From IMG/VR virus record IMGVR_UViG_3300012954_000043, positions 1-31,357 of that record: a stretch of 31,357 bases of DNA; one strand, given 5' to 3'. Position numbers and translations under genes: made by a program. Below, piece by piece: positions 1 to 12,700 of the stretch; within the stretch, counting starts at the first letter, position 1; each line of letters opens with the position of its first letter. This stretch comes from a virus. Below the pieces are notes generated by a model. That model saw nothing but the letters and a program-made list of their open reading frames with translations, was not told the origin of the DNA and made no database searches.

Positions 1-57
1 ACAAAGACAACGGAATTTTGTAACAGAATTAACCACTCTGATAATTCATTTCAATAA
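1..57 (+). CDS. 3' end of an upstream gene (partial, product unknown)
   Basis: Frame 1 is open from the left edge to a TAA at 55-57 and would encode the last 18 residues of a protein, ending in DNSFQ. Frame 2 is also open, to a TAA at 62-64, so the assignment is not certain. I prefer frame 1 because its stop codon is followed directly by ATA, giving the TAAATA box that also coincides with stop codons at 18683 and 23235. In T4-like gene order the gene before gp6 would be gp25, but these few residues are not enough to identify it. Confidence 0.35.
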   Translation, partial: TKTTEFCNRINHSDNSFQ

Positions 58-60
58 ATA
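53..60 (+). promoter_or_regulatory. Candidate T4-type late promoter upstream of gp6
   Basis: The sequence AATAAATA matches seven of eight positions of the T4 late promoter TATAAATA. The TAA of the box is the likely stop codon of the preceding gene. The box ends 26 bases before the gp6 start, leaving room for a short leader with an AGGA ribosome binding site at 77-80. The function is inferred from motif and position. Confidence 0.5.
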
Positions 61-86
61 CTAACACAATATATAAAGGATAGAAT

Positions 87-3000
87 ATGTCATCTACTGA
101 TAGACAAAATAGACTGTTATTAGCAGAAGATTGGGAAAAAGTTTACCAAAGCTTCAGAAATGCGGAGTTCAGAAGTTATGACTTTGACACTCTAAGAAGG
201 GTAATGATTTCCTATATTAGAAACAACTATCCAGAAGATTTTAACGATTACATTGAAACATCAGAATTTTTAGCACTAATAGACTTAATAGCTTTTTTAG
301 GACAAAACGTATCCTATAGAGTTGATATGAATGCTAGGGAAAATTATCTTGAACTAGCAGAAAGAAGAGAGAGTGTTTTACGTTTAGCAAGACTTTTATC
401 TTATAACGCAAGAAGGAATCAACCAGCAAATGGTCTTTTAAAATTTGATACCGTTAGCACAACAGAATCTATTACAGATAGTAACGGAACCAATCTAGCA
501 GGACAAACTATCATTTGGAATGATCCTAGTAACGCAAATTGGGCAGAACAATTTAGAAGAGTTCTAAATGCTTCTTTGCCACAAAATAATACAATAGGAA
601 AACCAAGAGTATCAACAACAATAAATGGTGTGCTTACACAAACATATAAATTTAATTCTACAGGCACTGATGTACCTGTGTTTGGTTTTAGTAAAAGTGT
701 AAATGGTATTCCATCAGCATTTGAGATAGTTTCAAGTGATATTGATCTCAACACAAGAAACATAGAAGAAGAAGCACCGTTACCAGGAAATGCTCTTCAA
801 TTTTTATATAGAGAAGATGGCAGAGGAAACGCTAGTTCTAACACAGGATACTTTGTACATTTCAGACAAGGAAAACTTAATTCTAACGAGTTCAACATAG
901 GAAACCAAACAAGTAATCAAAGGATTACAATTGAAGCAGACAACATCAATGATAAAGATGTATGGTTGATGAAATTAGATAATAATGACAATGTTGAATC
1001 GATATGGACAAAGGTAGACTCCGTTGAAGGCAACAACGCAATTTACAACAGTGTAGAAAAAGGGATTAGAGATTATTATGTAGTGCAGACAAGAGGTGAT
1101 GATCAAATCAGTATGGTTTTTGCTGATGGTACTTTTGGTACTGCTCCAAGTGGTTCTTTCAGAGCTTTTTATAGACAAAGTGCTAATAGGACTATGCGTA
1201 TTAGACCAGAAGAATTAACTGACATAACTTTTACTATTGATTATCTTAGCAACTCAGGAAAAACAGAAACTCTTACATTAGGCGTAGAACTTAAAACTAT
1301 AATTGCTAATGCCACAACAAGCGAGTCTAGCACAAACATTAGAGCCAATGCTCCTTCTACATACTATACTCAAAATAGAATGATTACAGGAGAAGATTAT
1401 AATGTGTATCCTGCCTCAACTAATCAGGAAATTGTAAAAGTAAAAGCTGTAAATAGAGTGTCAAGCGGGATTAGTCGATATTTTGATTTGAAAGATGTAA
1501 CAGGAAAATATTCAAGCACAAACTTATACGGATCAGACGGAATATTATTTAAGGATGAGTACGAAGAAAAAAGAAGTTTTACTTTTTCTAATCAAACAGA
1601 CATTGAAGGTACAATAGAAAATGTTATTTTACCTATCATACAAGATCGTCCGGTAAGTAATTTTTACTTAGGAAATTACGCAAAGATTATTACTACTGAC
1701 TTAGGTGCTACTTGGAGCCAAAAAACAAAATCAACAAATAGTTCAACAGGATTGTTAGAAAATATTAATTTGGTTCCTTATCAAGTTGGTTCTTTCACAG
1801 GAGGTTCTTTAAGATTTTTAGAAGCTGGCTCATTGTTAAAGTTTACACCACCACCAGGTTTCTTCTTTAAAGGAAAAGGAGAGTTAACTAGCAACCAAAC
1901 CGAAGCTGGTGCCACAAGTTACAAATGGGTAAAAGTTGTAAGTGTAAGTGGAGCAGGCACGACAGTAGATGCTAACACTGGAGATGGAGCCATTGTAGTA
2001 AATGACGTGGTACCTGCTAACAGCGTACTACAAGAAGTTAAACCTAAATTAGTAAAAGACTTACAAGCAGACGTAAGATCACAAATAATTGATCAAGTAT
2101 TTGCTTTTAAAACTTTTGGATTGCGATATGATCAGCAAAATAGAATTTGGCGTGTGATTATAAACGAAAATCTAAATGTCAACGATGTTTTCAGTAATGG
2201 TAAGACAGGTGATGTAACGGGTAACCAATTAGATGCTAGTTGGTTATTGTTATTCCAAACTGATGGAGAAAAATATACAATTACTAATAGAGGATTGAGA
2301 TATATCTTTGAAAGCGATACAGAATTGTCATTTTACTATGACGGACAAAACAAGATTTATGATTCAGCAACAGGACAACTTGTAAAAGATAAAATTTCTG
2401 TGATGAACTTTAATACAAAACCTGATTCTTTAGTTAACTTTAATACTGACCAAAATTGGGAAATTGTTAAAGAGTATAGGAATCAAGACGGATACGTAAA
2501 CAGTAAAAAAGTTGAAGTCAGCTTCTTTGATCTTAATGATGACGGATCCATAGATGATCCTGATTTGTTTGATGTAATTGTTGCTCCATTAACAAATCCT
2601 TTACAAAAATACATTTTTACTAAGCGTGAAAAATCTAATCAAGGATTTAGTAAATTTAATTACTATCCACAAAGTGCTGATATTAAAGTTGTTAATACAG
2701 AAACTGAAATCGGAGCATATTCTCAATACAACAATGGACAAATATTTTATATAATTGATCAAAAGAATTTTAAAATACTAAATTCAAATGCTTTAGTATT
2801 GTCAAACGATTATCAAGCATACGTAGGTAGAAGTAATATAAAATTCCATTACATACATAGTGCTAACGAAAGCAATAGAATTGATCCAAGTGCTTCTAAT
2901 ATTATTGATATCTATTTACTTACAAGGGCATACGATGTGAGCTACAGAGAATTTCTGTCAGGAGCAGTAGCTAATGTACCGCTTCCTCCTAGCAGTGACG

Positions 3001-3737
3001 AACTTTTCCAACAGTATGGCAGTAGTATTAATTTAGTAAAAGCAATAAGTGACGAAGTAATATATCATCCTGTAAAATACAAAACACTGTTTGGTTCTAA
3101 AGCTACAGAAAATCTTCAAGCAACTTTTAAAGTAGTAAAAAATACTGAAAATGTTGTAAATGATAACGATATCAAAGTAAGAATTATAGCATCTATCAAC
3201 AGGTACTTTGCTTTAACAAATTGGTCTTTTGGAGAAACTTTCCACTTCACAGAATTAGCAACTTATGTCATGAATGAATTAGCACCTGATATAACTAATT
3301 TTATTATTGTTCCTAAACTAGCACAATTAAGTTTTGGTAGCTTATATGAAATCAAAAGCGAAAATGATGAAATTTTCGTAAGTGACGCTACAGTACAGGA
3401 TGTAGAAATTATAGACTCCATTACAGCTTCGAGAATACAAGCATCTGGAGCAGTAATGACAACCACAGGTACAACTAATGCCGGAATACTAAGTCAATCT
3501 TTGACAACAACAAGTGCCACAACAACAAGCACATCTACTACAACAACAAACACATCAACGTCGACTTCAAGCTCTAGTAGTTCATCTAGTGGTTCTGGAT
3601 CATCGGGTGGTGGATATTCAGGTGGTGGTGGATCGTCAGGGGGTGGTGGATCGTCAGGTGGCGGTGGCTCGTCAGGTGGCGGTGGTTCTAGCGGCGGAGG
3701 CGGTAGTTCCGGCGGCGGCGGAGGCTACGGGTACTAA
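87..3737 (+). CDS. gp6: Baseplate wedge protein, gp6-like, with Ser/Thr-rich stretch and Gly-Ser tail
   Basis: This is the wedge subunit that in T4 forms the ring tying the baseplate wedges together. Residues about 60-115 carry the family pattern seen in T4 gp6: a leucine-rich LIDLIAF segment, then an N..E.Y...A.RR.SV..LAR..SYN stretch. A Baseplate_J-like segment follows near residue 432 (RMITGEDYNVYP). Residues about 1030-1080 resemble the conserved C-terminal part of gp6/gpJ proteins (INRYF...W.FGE.FHFTEL). At 1216 residues it is nearly twice the length of T4 gp6 (660). The extra length includes a Ser/Thr-rich tract (about 1135-1171) and six hexapeptides of the SSGGGG type (1177-1212) ending in GYGY, which should be disordered. 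ATG at 87 follows AAAGGA with good spacing. The stop codon overlaps the next start (TAATG). The gp6 assignment is firm; the function of the tail is unknown. Confidence 0.88.
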   Translation: MSSTDRQNRLLLAEDWEKVYQSFRNAEFRSYDFDTLRRVMISYIRNNYPEDFNDYIETSEFLALIDLIAFLGQNVSYRVDMNARENYLELAERRESVLRLARLLSYNARRNQPANGLLKFDTVSTTESITDSNGTNLAGQTIIWNDPSNANWAEQFRRVLNASLPQNNTIGKPRVSTTINGVLTQTYKFNSTGTDVPVFGFSKSVNGIPSAFEIVSSDIDLNTRNIEEEAPLPGNALQFLYREDGRGNASSNTGYFVHFRQGKLNSNEFNIGNQTSNQRITIEADNINDKDVWLMKLDNNDNVESIWTKVDSVEGNNAIYNSVEKGIRDYYVVQTRGDDQISMVFADGTFGTAPSGSFRAFYRQSANRTMRIRPEELTDITFTIDYLSNSGKTETLTLGVELKTIIANATTSESSTNIRANAPSTYYTQNRMITGEDYNVYPASTNQEIVKVKAVNRVSSGISRYFDLKDVTGKYSSTNLYGSDGILFKDEYEEKRSFTFSNQTDIEGTIENVILPIIQDRPVSNFYLGNYAKIITTDLGATWSQKTKSTNSSTGLLENINLVPYQVGSFTGGSLRFLEAGSLLKFTPPPGFFFKGKGELTSNQTEAGATSYKWVKVVSVSGAGTTVDANTGDGAIVVNDVVPANSVLQEVKPKLVKDLQADVRSQIIDQVFAFKTFGLRYDQQNRIWRVIINENLNVNDVFSNGKTGDVTGNQLDASWLLLFQTDGEKYTITNRGLRYIFESDTELSFYYDGQNKIYDSATGQLVKDKISVMNFNTKPDSLVNFNTDQNWEIVKEYRNQDGYVNSKKVEVSFFDLNDDGSIDDPDLFDVIVAPLTNPLQKYIFTKREKSNQGFSKFNYYPQSADIKVVNTETEIGAYSQYNNGQIFYIIDQKNFKILNSNALVLSNDYQAYVGRSNIKFHYIHSANESNRIDPSASNIIDIYLLTRAYDVSYREFLSGAVANVPLPPSSDELFQQYGSSINLVKAISDEVIYHPVKYKTLFGSKATENLQATFKVVKNTENVVNDNDIKVRIIASINRYFALTNWSFGETFHFTELATYVMNELAPDITNFIIVPKLAQLSFGSLYEIKSENDEIFVSDATVQDVEIIDSITASRIQASGAVMTTTGTTNAGILSQSLTTTSATTTSTSTTTTNTSTSTSSSSSSSSGSGSSGGGYSGGGGSSGGGGSSGGGGSSGGGGSSGGGGSSGGGGGYGY
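3615..3722 (+). repeat. Six 18-bp units encoding (Y/S)SGGGG hexapeptides
   Basis: Six consecutive in-frame 18-base units encode one YSGGGG and five SSGGGG hexapeptides at the end of the gp6-like gene. The first four units share TCA for the second Ser and mostly GGT/GGC/GGA codons. The fifth and sixth switch to TCT AGC and AGT TCC, so the peptide repeat is kept while the DNA repeat is broken. The tract is a sharp G/C-rich island in an AT-rich region. Confidence 0.95.
3720..3724 (+). promoter_or_regulatory. Shine-Dalgarno for the giant gene, embedded in the Gly codons of gp6
   Basis: GGAGG is formed by the last GGA GGC glycine codons of the gp6 repeat, 12 bases before the ATG at 3737. The start overlaps the gp6 stop as TAATG. 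The spacing is longer than ideal, so re-initiation by terminating ribosomes may matter as much as direct binding. This is read from the sequence; translation from it is inferred. Confidence 0.5.
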
Positions 3738-6700
3738 TGGCACAAGATGAAAGCGGAATCCCAGTAGGCAAAAATAACACAAGACGTTCCCATGACCTAT
3801 TACCTCGATACTACAGAACTGTAGCTAATAAAAAGTTTCTTACAAGCACATTAGATCAACTTGTACAACCTGGAGCTATTGAAAAAGTCGACGGATTTGT
3901 AGGTAGAAAAGATGCTAAAGCATTTAAGACAACAGACAATTACGTTGATGAAATAAGTAGAGATAGAGATCAGTATCAATTAGAACCAGTTGCTATAGTA
4001 GAAGATGATATAGGCAATACTAACTTTTATAGAGATTATAGAGATTTTTATAACTCTTTAAAAATAAGGGGCGTAGACATTGCCGATCACAATAAATTTA
4101 ATCAACAAGAATACTATGCTTGGAATCCTAATATCAATTGGGATAAGTTTGTAAACTTTAGAGAATATTATTGGCTACCTGGAGGACCTGATGCTATTCC
4201 TGTCTACGGTAGTTTTAGAAATGTAAAAAGCACATATAAAGTAACAAAGCAAGTGAATGTAGATAACGATGCTTATGTTTTCAATCAAGAAAATCCTACA
4301 GGAAATCCTACACTTACTTTGTATAAAGGACAAAGTTATACATTTGAAGTTGATACTTTAGACATGCCGTTTAGTATTAGAACGTCTGTAGATGTTTCAA
4401 ATGACAATAATCTCTATACCAAAGGAATTACAGGACAAAAAGTTGAAAATGGTGTATTGACCTGGACAATAGATTTAGAAACTCCTGGTGTATTATATTA
4501 TGTTAACGGAAATGATATAGAAGCATCTGGATTAATTATAATCAAAGACATTGTTGATAACACATTTTTAGATGTTGATTCTGATATAATAGGAAAGAAA
4601 TCATACACAATGTCAAATGGCAAACCATTGTCAAACGGTATGAAACTTAAATTTTATGGCAATATTAATCCTAAAAAATACGAAGAAGGATATTGGTATG
4701 TAGAAGGAGTAGGCGAATCTATAAAACTTATTTCTGAATCTGATCTACAAGTTAGTGCTGGATATCTACAAGACGTAGATATTGAATTTGATAATGCTGG
4801 TTTTGACGATTTACCTTTTGATGATGCTGTGTCATATGCTAACACAAAAGATTACATTGTAATTAACAAAGGATCTAACGATAGGAATCAGTGGTCAAGA
4901 TATAATAAGTGGACACATAAAGAAGTAATAACAACTACAGCAGAAATAAACGGACTTGTGCCATCTTTAGATCAAAACTTTAGAGCTGTACGTCCGATAA
5001 TAGAATTTGACGCAGGTTTAAAACTTTACGATTTCGGAACATTTGCTAAACAAAGTGTTGATCTTGTTGATACTGTAACAAAAGATGTTTTTAGTAATAT
5101 AGAAGGAGCAACGGGTTACTTTGTAGACGGAACTGAACTAGTGAAAGGTATGCGTGTATTATTTACAGCTGATCCAGATAGTTTTGTAGCAGGAAAAATT
5201 TATGAAGTTGATGTAATAAGTCATAATTCTCGTTTACAGATTACACTTCAAGAAACAGCAGACACAACTCCTTTACTAAATGAAACTGTTTTGGTTAAAT
5301 CAGGAGTAGTTAACAAAGGTACAATTTTTTATTATAACGGAACTGCTTGGAAACAAGGACAAAATAAAACAGCAGTAAACCAACCGCCGTTATTTGATTT
5401 GTTTAATGACACAAATACAGGACTAGATGCTTTAGAAGGAAGTTCATTTAGAGGAAATAAAATATTTTCTTATAAAGTAGGTACAGGACAAAATGATCCA
5501 GAATTAGGATTTCCTTTATCTTATAGAACAATTGAAAATAGTGGTGATATTACTTTTGACTTTAATTTATTATCCGACACTTATCAATATGATCAATTGG
5601 TAGATGTAATAACAGCAAGTACTGACACAGCATTACTAAGAAAGTATACAAACAGGCTTGACTACACAAATACTTCTGGATGGATTAAAGCACCAATGAT
5701 GTCTAAACAGCCTGTTGTAGATCAATTTTCTACTACAACAAGGACAAATAACTTTATTATAGATGTATACGAAAGAAGCGGTGACCTAAATGATTTAGAA
5801 GTAAAAGTATATGTAGATAATGTAAGACAATCAAATGAATATGTAATTGATAGACTTAACGGTTATGCTTATGTAAGATTTTTAAAGGATCTAAATACAA
5901 ATCAAAAAGTTGTGATAGAAACTACATCGTCTGCTCCTAAGAATGAAGGAGGCCATTATAAGTTTCCTATAAACTTTGAGAAAAATCCAATGAACGAAAA
6001 TGTAACTTCGTTCACACAAGGCGAAGTTTTAGATCATGTTTCTAGTATAGTTGATAACATTAATACATTTGAGGGTAAATTTCCTGGATCAGGAAACTTA
6101 CGTGACATAGGCAACGTATCACAATTTGGTTTAAGATTTGTTCAGCACTCAGGTCCAGTCAATCTAGCTTTATTCAATCTTACAAATAAACAATATGATA
6201 TGAATGCGGCGATACAACTTGCCGGCAAAGAATATATAAAATTTAAGAGAGAATTTTTAAAAGTAGCAAATGAATTAGGTTTTGAAGGAGAAGAAAAAAC
6301 ACACGTTGATAAAGTTCTAAACAAGGTTTTTGAAACAAATACAAAAACAGATTCTTACTACTTTAGTGATATGGTTCCATATGGAGGAGACACTTTACTT
6401 AATTTTGTAATTGAAGACCAATCTCAAACAATTTTTCCTATCACAAGAACTGTAGACTTTACATCACTTAACGAAAAAGCTATATTAGTATATCTGGATG
6501 ATAAACAATTAATCTTAGACAAAGAATATACAGTCAGCACAGAAGGTTTTGTTCAACTTAAAGTTCCTGTAGTAGCAAATCAAAATTTAAAGGTATATGA
6601 ATACGAAAGTACCGACGGATGTTACATACCTCCTACTCCTACAAAGTTAGGTTTATATCCTAAGTTTGAGCCTCAAATCTTACTAGATGATACTTACATC

Positions 6701-9700
6701 GCAACAATTCCGGATAGCACAGGTCCTTACAAAATATATGGCAGGGACGAAACAACAACAAAATCATATAAAGGAAAATTAGGTTGGTTCTATCCTTTAT
6801 ACACAGACGAAGCTTCTGCTCAAGCAGATGATAGACAGAATGGCGGATCAGGACTAGCACATACACATGTTTTTGCAGGAGATAACAGACTTTGGTATAT
6901 GCCTACTTCTAAAATGAGTCATGCTACTGTAGATAATAGAGAAATTACAGAATGGCCAGGATCCAAACCCGTTATACAAGGACATGATGGTTCTATATGG
7001 AAATGTTTTGGAGACTTTAGAGATAACCTATTATTAGATTTAGAAAAAAGAATATACAACAATCTAAAATTATCCTATGATGAAAATATTATTGACATAC
7101 AAGATTTTCTAAACACAAAAGCAAGTCCATCAGTCTATGACAGATATAAAACTGCTAAACTGATGATACCTGATTTCAATGCTTGGTTAGAAACAGTTGG
7201 TAATCCTGATTATGTAGTAAACGAATATTACCAATCAGAAAATTCATTCTCGTATAATTTCTATAGACATAGTGATCCTTTTGATAATCCGTTAGCAGGT
7301 AGCTGGAGATCTATATACAAAGATTATTACAACACAGATCGGCCACATAGTCATCCTTGGGAAATTTTAGGTTATAAAATTAAGCCTGATTGGTTTGACA
7401 CAGTTTATGGTAAAGCACCATATACAAGCAATAACTTATTGCTTTGGGAAGATATGGCAAACGGTGTCGTAAGAAAGCCAGACACAAAGGTAATGTATAG
7501 AAATAAATTTAAAAATCCAGATATACTTTCTTATATACCTGTCAACGACAAAGGAGCTTTACTATCTCCAGTACAAACCGGATATGCTAGAGGAGGCATT
7601 TCAAGCTATTATGATGACGACTTCAAGTTTGGAGACGAAGCACCTGTTGAAACTGCTTGGAGACGTAGTAGTCATTATCCTTTCAGTTTAATTAGAGCAT
7701 GGATGCTTTCTCAACCAGCACAGTTTTTTGGACTAGCATTTGATAGAAGTAGAATAGCTAGGAACGGAGCCGGCGCATTAGTATACAAAGATACATCTAA
7801 GCGAATAAGATTAGATAGTTTAGTATTTCCAAATATAGCTTCAGATAGCGTAAGAACTTTGACAGCAGGACTTGTAAATTATATGCAGGCCTATCTTGTT
7901 GGCAACGATAGTGCTTCGTTTATAACATACAAAAACCATTTAAAAACATTAGAAAATAAATTAGGACATAAAATTGGCGGATTTACATTCAAAGATAAAT
8001 TCAAAGTTATTCTAGATAGTAGAAATCCACAAAACGAAGGTAATGTGTTTATACCTGAAGAAAATTATAAAATTGTCTTAACGAAAAGTGTACCTTTAGA
8101 TGTTTACAGCTATAGTGGAGTATTAATAGAAAAAACAGCAAGAGGATTCATTGTTAAAGGTTATGATAAAAATAGTCCTAGTTTTAAAATTTTTAAAGTA
8201 GCAAGAAAACAAACTGATCCTGTCGTAAATGTTGGCGGAGTAAGTGAAAGTTTTGTAACATTTGCTAGTGGAAACAGATATGAAATAGGCCAAATAGTAG
8301 AAGATAGCGGAAACTTCTTTAGAACAAAAATAGGACATTCAGCAGGATCAAGTTTAAATCTAGACAATTTTACAAGATTGGCAGAATTACCAACTGAAGG
8401 CGGAGCAGATGCTATCTTTAGTAGGAACTTTGAAAATACATTGTCTGAAGTTGCTTACGGCACTGTGCTAGGATCAGTTCAAGAAGTTGTTGATTTACTT
8501 TTAGGATATCAACAATATTTAATTGCCGCAGGTTTTACTTTTGATGTGTTCAATCAAGATTTGGAAGAAATAGAAAATTGGAGTTTGAGTGCTAAAGAGT
8601 TTATGTTTTGGTCTACACAAAATTGGGATTCAGGAGCAATCCTAACTGTTAGTCCTTCTGCTAGACAAATTAATTTTAATAGACCTTTTACAGTTGTAGA
8701 TAACATTTATGAAAATTATTACGATTATAGTTTATTGAAAGCAGATGGTAAAAGATTATTAGCAGACTTTGCTACTACTGAAAGAGATAATACAACAGAG
8801 TTTGGTATGTATGTTAAGAATACAGATGAAGGCATATACCATTTGAAAATACCAGTAATACAAATTGAACATGCTGTTGTCTTTGATAACCTCACAGTGT
8901 TTAACGATGTACTTTACAATAGACCCCAGGGATATAGACAAGAAAGATTAAAAATAAAAGGATATAGATCAGATAATTGGAATGGATCTTTCAACGTTCC
9001 TGGATTTATTTTTGATAATGCTGTAATACAAGAATGGATAGCTTGGCAAGATTATAAGATCGGCGACATTGTAAAATACAAACAGAACTTTTACACAGCA
9101 AAATTTAATTTAACTGGATCAGAAAGATTTGACAGTAACGGTTTTGTTTTGTTGTCGGATAAACCAGAACAACAATTATTGCCTAATCTAGATTACAAAG
9201 CAAGACAGTTTTTAGATTTTTATGATTTAGATAGTGATAACTTTGATAGTGAACAACAAAAATTAGCACAACATCTTATTGGATATCAGAAGAGAAAATA
9301 TTTAGAAAACATTATAAATGACGATGTAGCACAATATAAATTTTTCCAAGGAATGATACAAGACAAAGGAACTAAGAATGTCCTTAATAAATTGTTTGAT
9401 AAATTGGGTAGTGCCAATAAAGAAAGTTTAGAATTTTTTGAAGAATGGGCAGTAAGGGTAGGAAGATATGGAGCCGCAGAAGGTAATGATCAATTTGAAG
9501 TATTATTAGATGAAAACAAATATAGACTTGAACCTCAACCTTTAGAACTTGTAAATGAAATTGATCCTACGGATACAACTTTAGTTCATAGATTGACAAG
9601 AAATGATGTATTTGTAAAATCTAAAAATTATGATCATAAACCATTACCTGTAAAGTATTTTAACGATGATAATATTTTTGTTAAATCTGCGGGATATGTA

Positions 9701-12700
9701 AATCCTAACGATGTTACACTGAGTTTAGTAAATTACACAGACATACTTTCTGAAACTATAGGAAATTTACAAGGAGGACAATACGTTTGGACAGCTCAAA
9801 GCAAAGATCAAATTAATTGGTCTGTTTACAAATATGTTCCTGCTGAAGTAGAAATACAAAGTGTTACAGCCTCAGTTGGTACAACATTTACTATTTCCTT
9901 AGATAAGTTTGCTGATTACGCAGTGGGAGATATTATTGGTGTAAATGATATTAGCACTGCGACGGATGGATACTACAAAGTACAATCAACTTCATTGAAT
10001 GTTATTACATTAGAACATGACGAAGATACGGAAATAGAAGAAAGTACAAATACAAAAGGATTTATAACATACTTTAAGCCAGTTAGATTAGCAAGGCTAG
10101 ATGACGCTAACACGTCAATCAAAGGAGAAGGAGCTAAAACATTTAGTATAGGTAGTGAAAACTTAAACACTGATACTATATGGGTTGATGACGACGATAC
10201 CGGTAGATGGCTTGTAGCAAAATACAAACAGGTTTATGAATTAAAACCTAACATTTTGAATACAACAGCAGGCTTGTTAGACAGCACAGATAAAGATTTT
10301 GGTAGTAGTATTTCTACTACCGATAACAATAATACACTAGCTGTAACAGCTCCTAAAGATTTAAACGGAAGTGTTTATATTTTTACTCGTCCGTCAGATA
10401 ATGTTGATTTTGGACTATTACAACAAATTGACGATCAAGCATTTTATTACGATCAGAATGGTGGATTTGGTACAGATGCGGCTGTAAGTCCAGACGGCAA
10501 ATGGTTAGCGATTGGTTCTCCTGAAGCTGGTAATGTAAGAAGTTATTTTAAAGGAGATTATAAACCTACAGACGCATACGCTACTGGCGATATTGTATTA
10601 TACAACGAACAGTTATGGCAAGCAGATAGAAACATTGAATCTCAAGCTATTCAAACATTCTTTAATCATGCTAGTAACGCACAAGCCGCAGAAAATGATT
10701 ATGATACTACTTCCAACTCTTATCCTGAAGTAATTTACATGATGAGAGGCAATGTGAACATGCCAAACGATGCTACTGATCATATATTGATAAGAGCAGA
10801 AACAGAACAGTGGGAAGGCACTAAAGCAGGAGATGTTTTAACACTTAAATGGAATAGATATACCACAGGAGCACTTTCTGGATTAGCTCCATTTAACAAT
10901 GATGCTGTTATGAGCGAAACATTTATTAATGGCGATCATGTAATTGTGAACAAAGTTAAAATGGTAGTAGAGGTTGTAAGTGCTTTAGATATTCCTAATC
11001 CTGGAGATGAAATTGTTACTGAATCTGCTAGAGCAAACGTAGCGTACAGATTTGTTGATGCTGAAAACAAAATGATTATGTATCTCAACAACGTCAACGG
11101 ACAATTGAATACAACAGGAACAATTACAAGAAACGGTGTGTTGGTGGGAGAATTTACCACTGTAAATCACATCAACGATGATTATCATACTGGGTGGTGG
11201 CAGATATCAGTAGGAGCTAACTTTAACACTACCAATCTAATAGAAACAAATCCAAATCTTGTTGTAACTAATATTACACTTGCTGAAGAAGTAGGAAATC
11301 CAGACAGAAGCAATTTTGCTAATATTCTTGATACTTCAGTATTACAATCAGCAAGTGATCCAACAAGGGCTTCTTATATTGCTAAACTTAGTCACTATGA
11401 TGGTTCTACATCTTCTGCTGTGGTTGATTCAAGATGGGTAATTAGATTACCATTATCGCAAAACACAGCATTTACAGTTGGTGACAAAATGAGATTCTGG
11501 ATCAACAGTTTGTATGATAATGGCATTAGACAGGATCCAGAACCTGTTCTTAATTTAAATTACACATATCTTAATACAACAGAACATACAGTAGCAGATG
11601 TATGGAACGGTTTTATAGAAGTCAGACTTACTAATGCTGATATTAACGGTGATCCTTTCCTTCCAAATGTTGGAGACACTGTTACAGAAACAGCAACAGG
11701 TAGCCAGGCAGAAGTAGCATTTATTGAAAGAGATTTTGCTACAGCAAAAGTTTATCTAAAAAATAGAAACGGCACTTGGCCATTAGGAAGTCAATACGGT
11801 GAACCAACAGATCTTACATACGTTGAACAAGGTTCAACTGTAAGAACAACAGGACCTATAAACAGTAGTCATTTTGAAAATACTAGATCAGGTCCGTTAC
11901 TTGTTATAGATAAACAAAGCAATATTCCTGCTCCAACTCCAACTGGCACAAACTTATTGCTAGACTTAGAATATTGGGTGTACAAACAATATGCTATTGA
12001 TGGAGTAGAAGATGAATTATCACCTCCTGGTCCTATCAATTTAAATTGGAATAGGACTTATAATATTCCTTTAGCTACAGGAGGCACAGGAAGTGGTATT
12101 GACAGACAGGGTGCTTTTGCTATCTACGAAAAACGAGGATCGCAATATCAATTTAAAAATTATTACACAGTTGCTAATTCAAGATCAGGAAGAAGATTAG
12201 GACAAAAAATTAAATTTATTAAAACAGGTTTAGATAGTTATAAATTATTTGTATCTGCTAAAGGTGATGGCACAGAACTTAACGAGGGAAGAATATATAT
12301 TTTCGACAAAGACGTAAACAACGATTTTGTTCTAGCATCAGAGAATAAATTTAGAGGGTTCCATAATACAACCTCAACTTACTTTGAAGGAGACCTAGTA
12401 AGATTTGGTAGCACAATATATGAAGCAAAAACTAATCTTATACCAGGACCATTTGATCTAGCAGGTTGGACAGTAAAGGATCAAGGTTTGGATCTTTTAG
12501 GTTATGTTCCAAACGATACTAATTTTAGTTTGACAGAAAGCACACTTGAACAAAAATTTCTAGAAGAATTTGCTGGAGATTTTGACGTAAGTTCAGATGC
12601 TAATGTAATGATAGCAACAGCAAGATATCTAAATGCTGATGATAGTAGTATTCCAAATAGGAAAGTTGTTGTATATAGGAAGAATGGAAATCATTATGAA

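Noticed and set aside
3615-3722. The (SSGGGG)n stretch as an engineered linker or cloning artefact
   Set aside because: It is continuous with the gp6 frame, follows a natural Ser/Thr tract, uses mixed codons and ends in a coupled natural start; no vector sequence surrounds it.
3514-3750. 78-codon + strand frame rich in Val, Arg and Gln across the end of gp6
   Set aside because: It is the shifted reading of the Ser/Thr and Gly-Ser repeat codons, lies wholly over gp6 and the start of the giant gene, and has no ribosome binding site or protein-like composition of its own.
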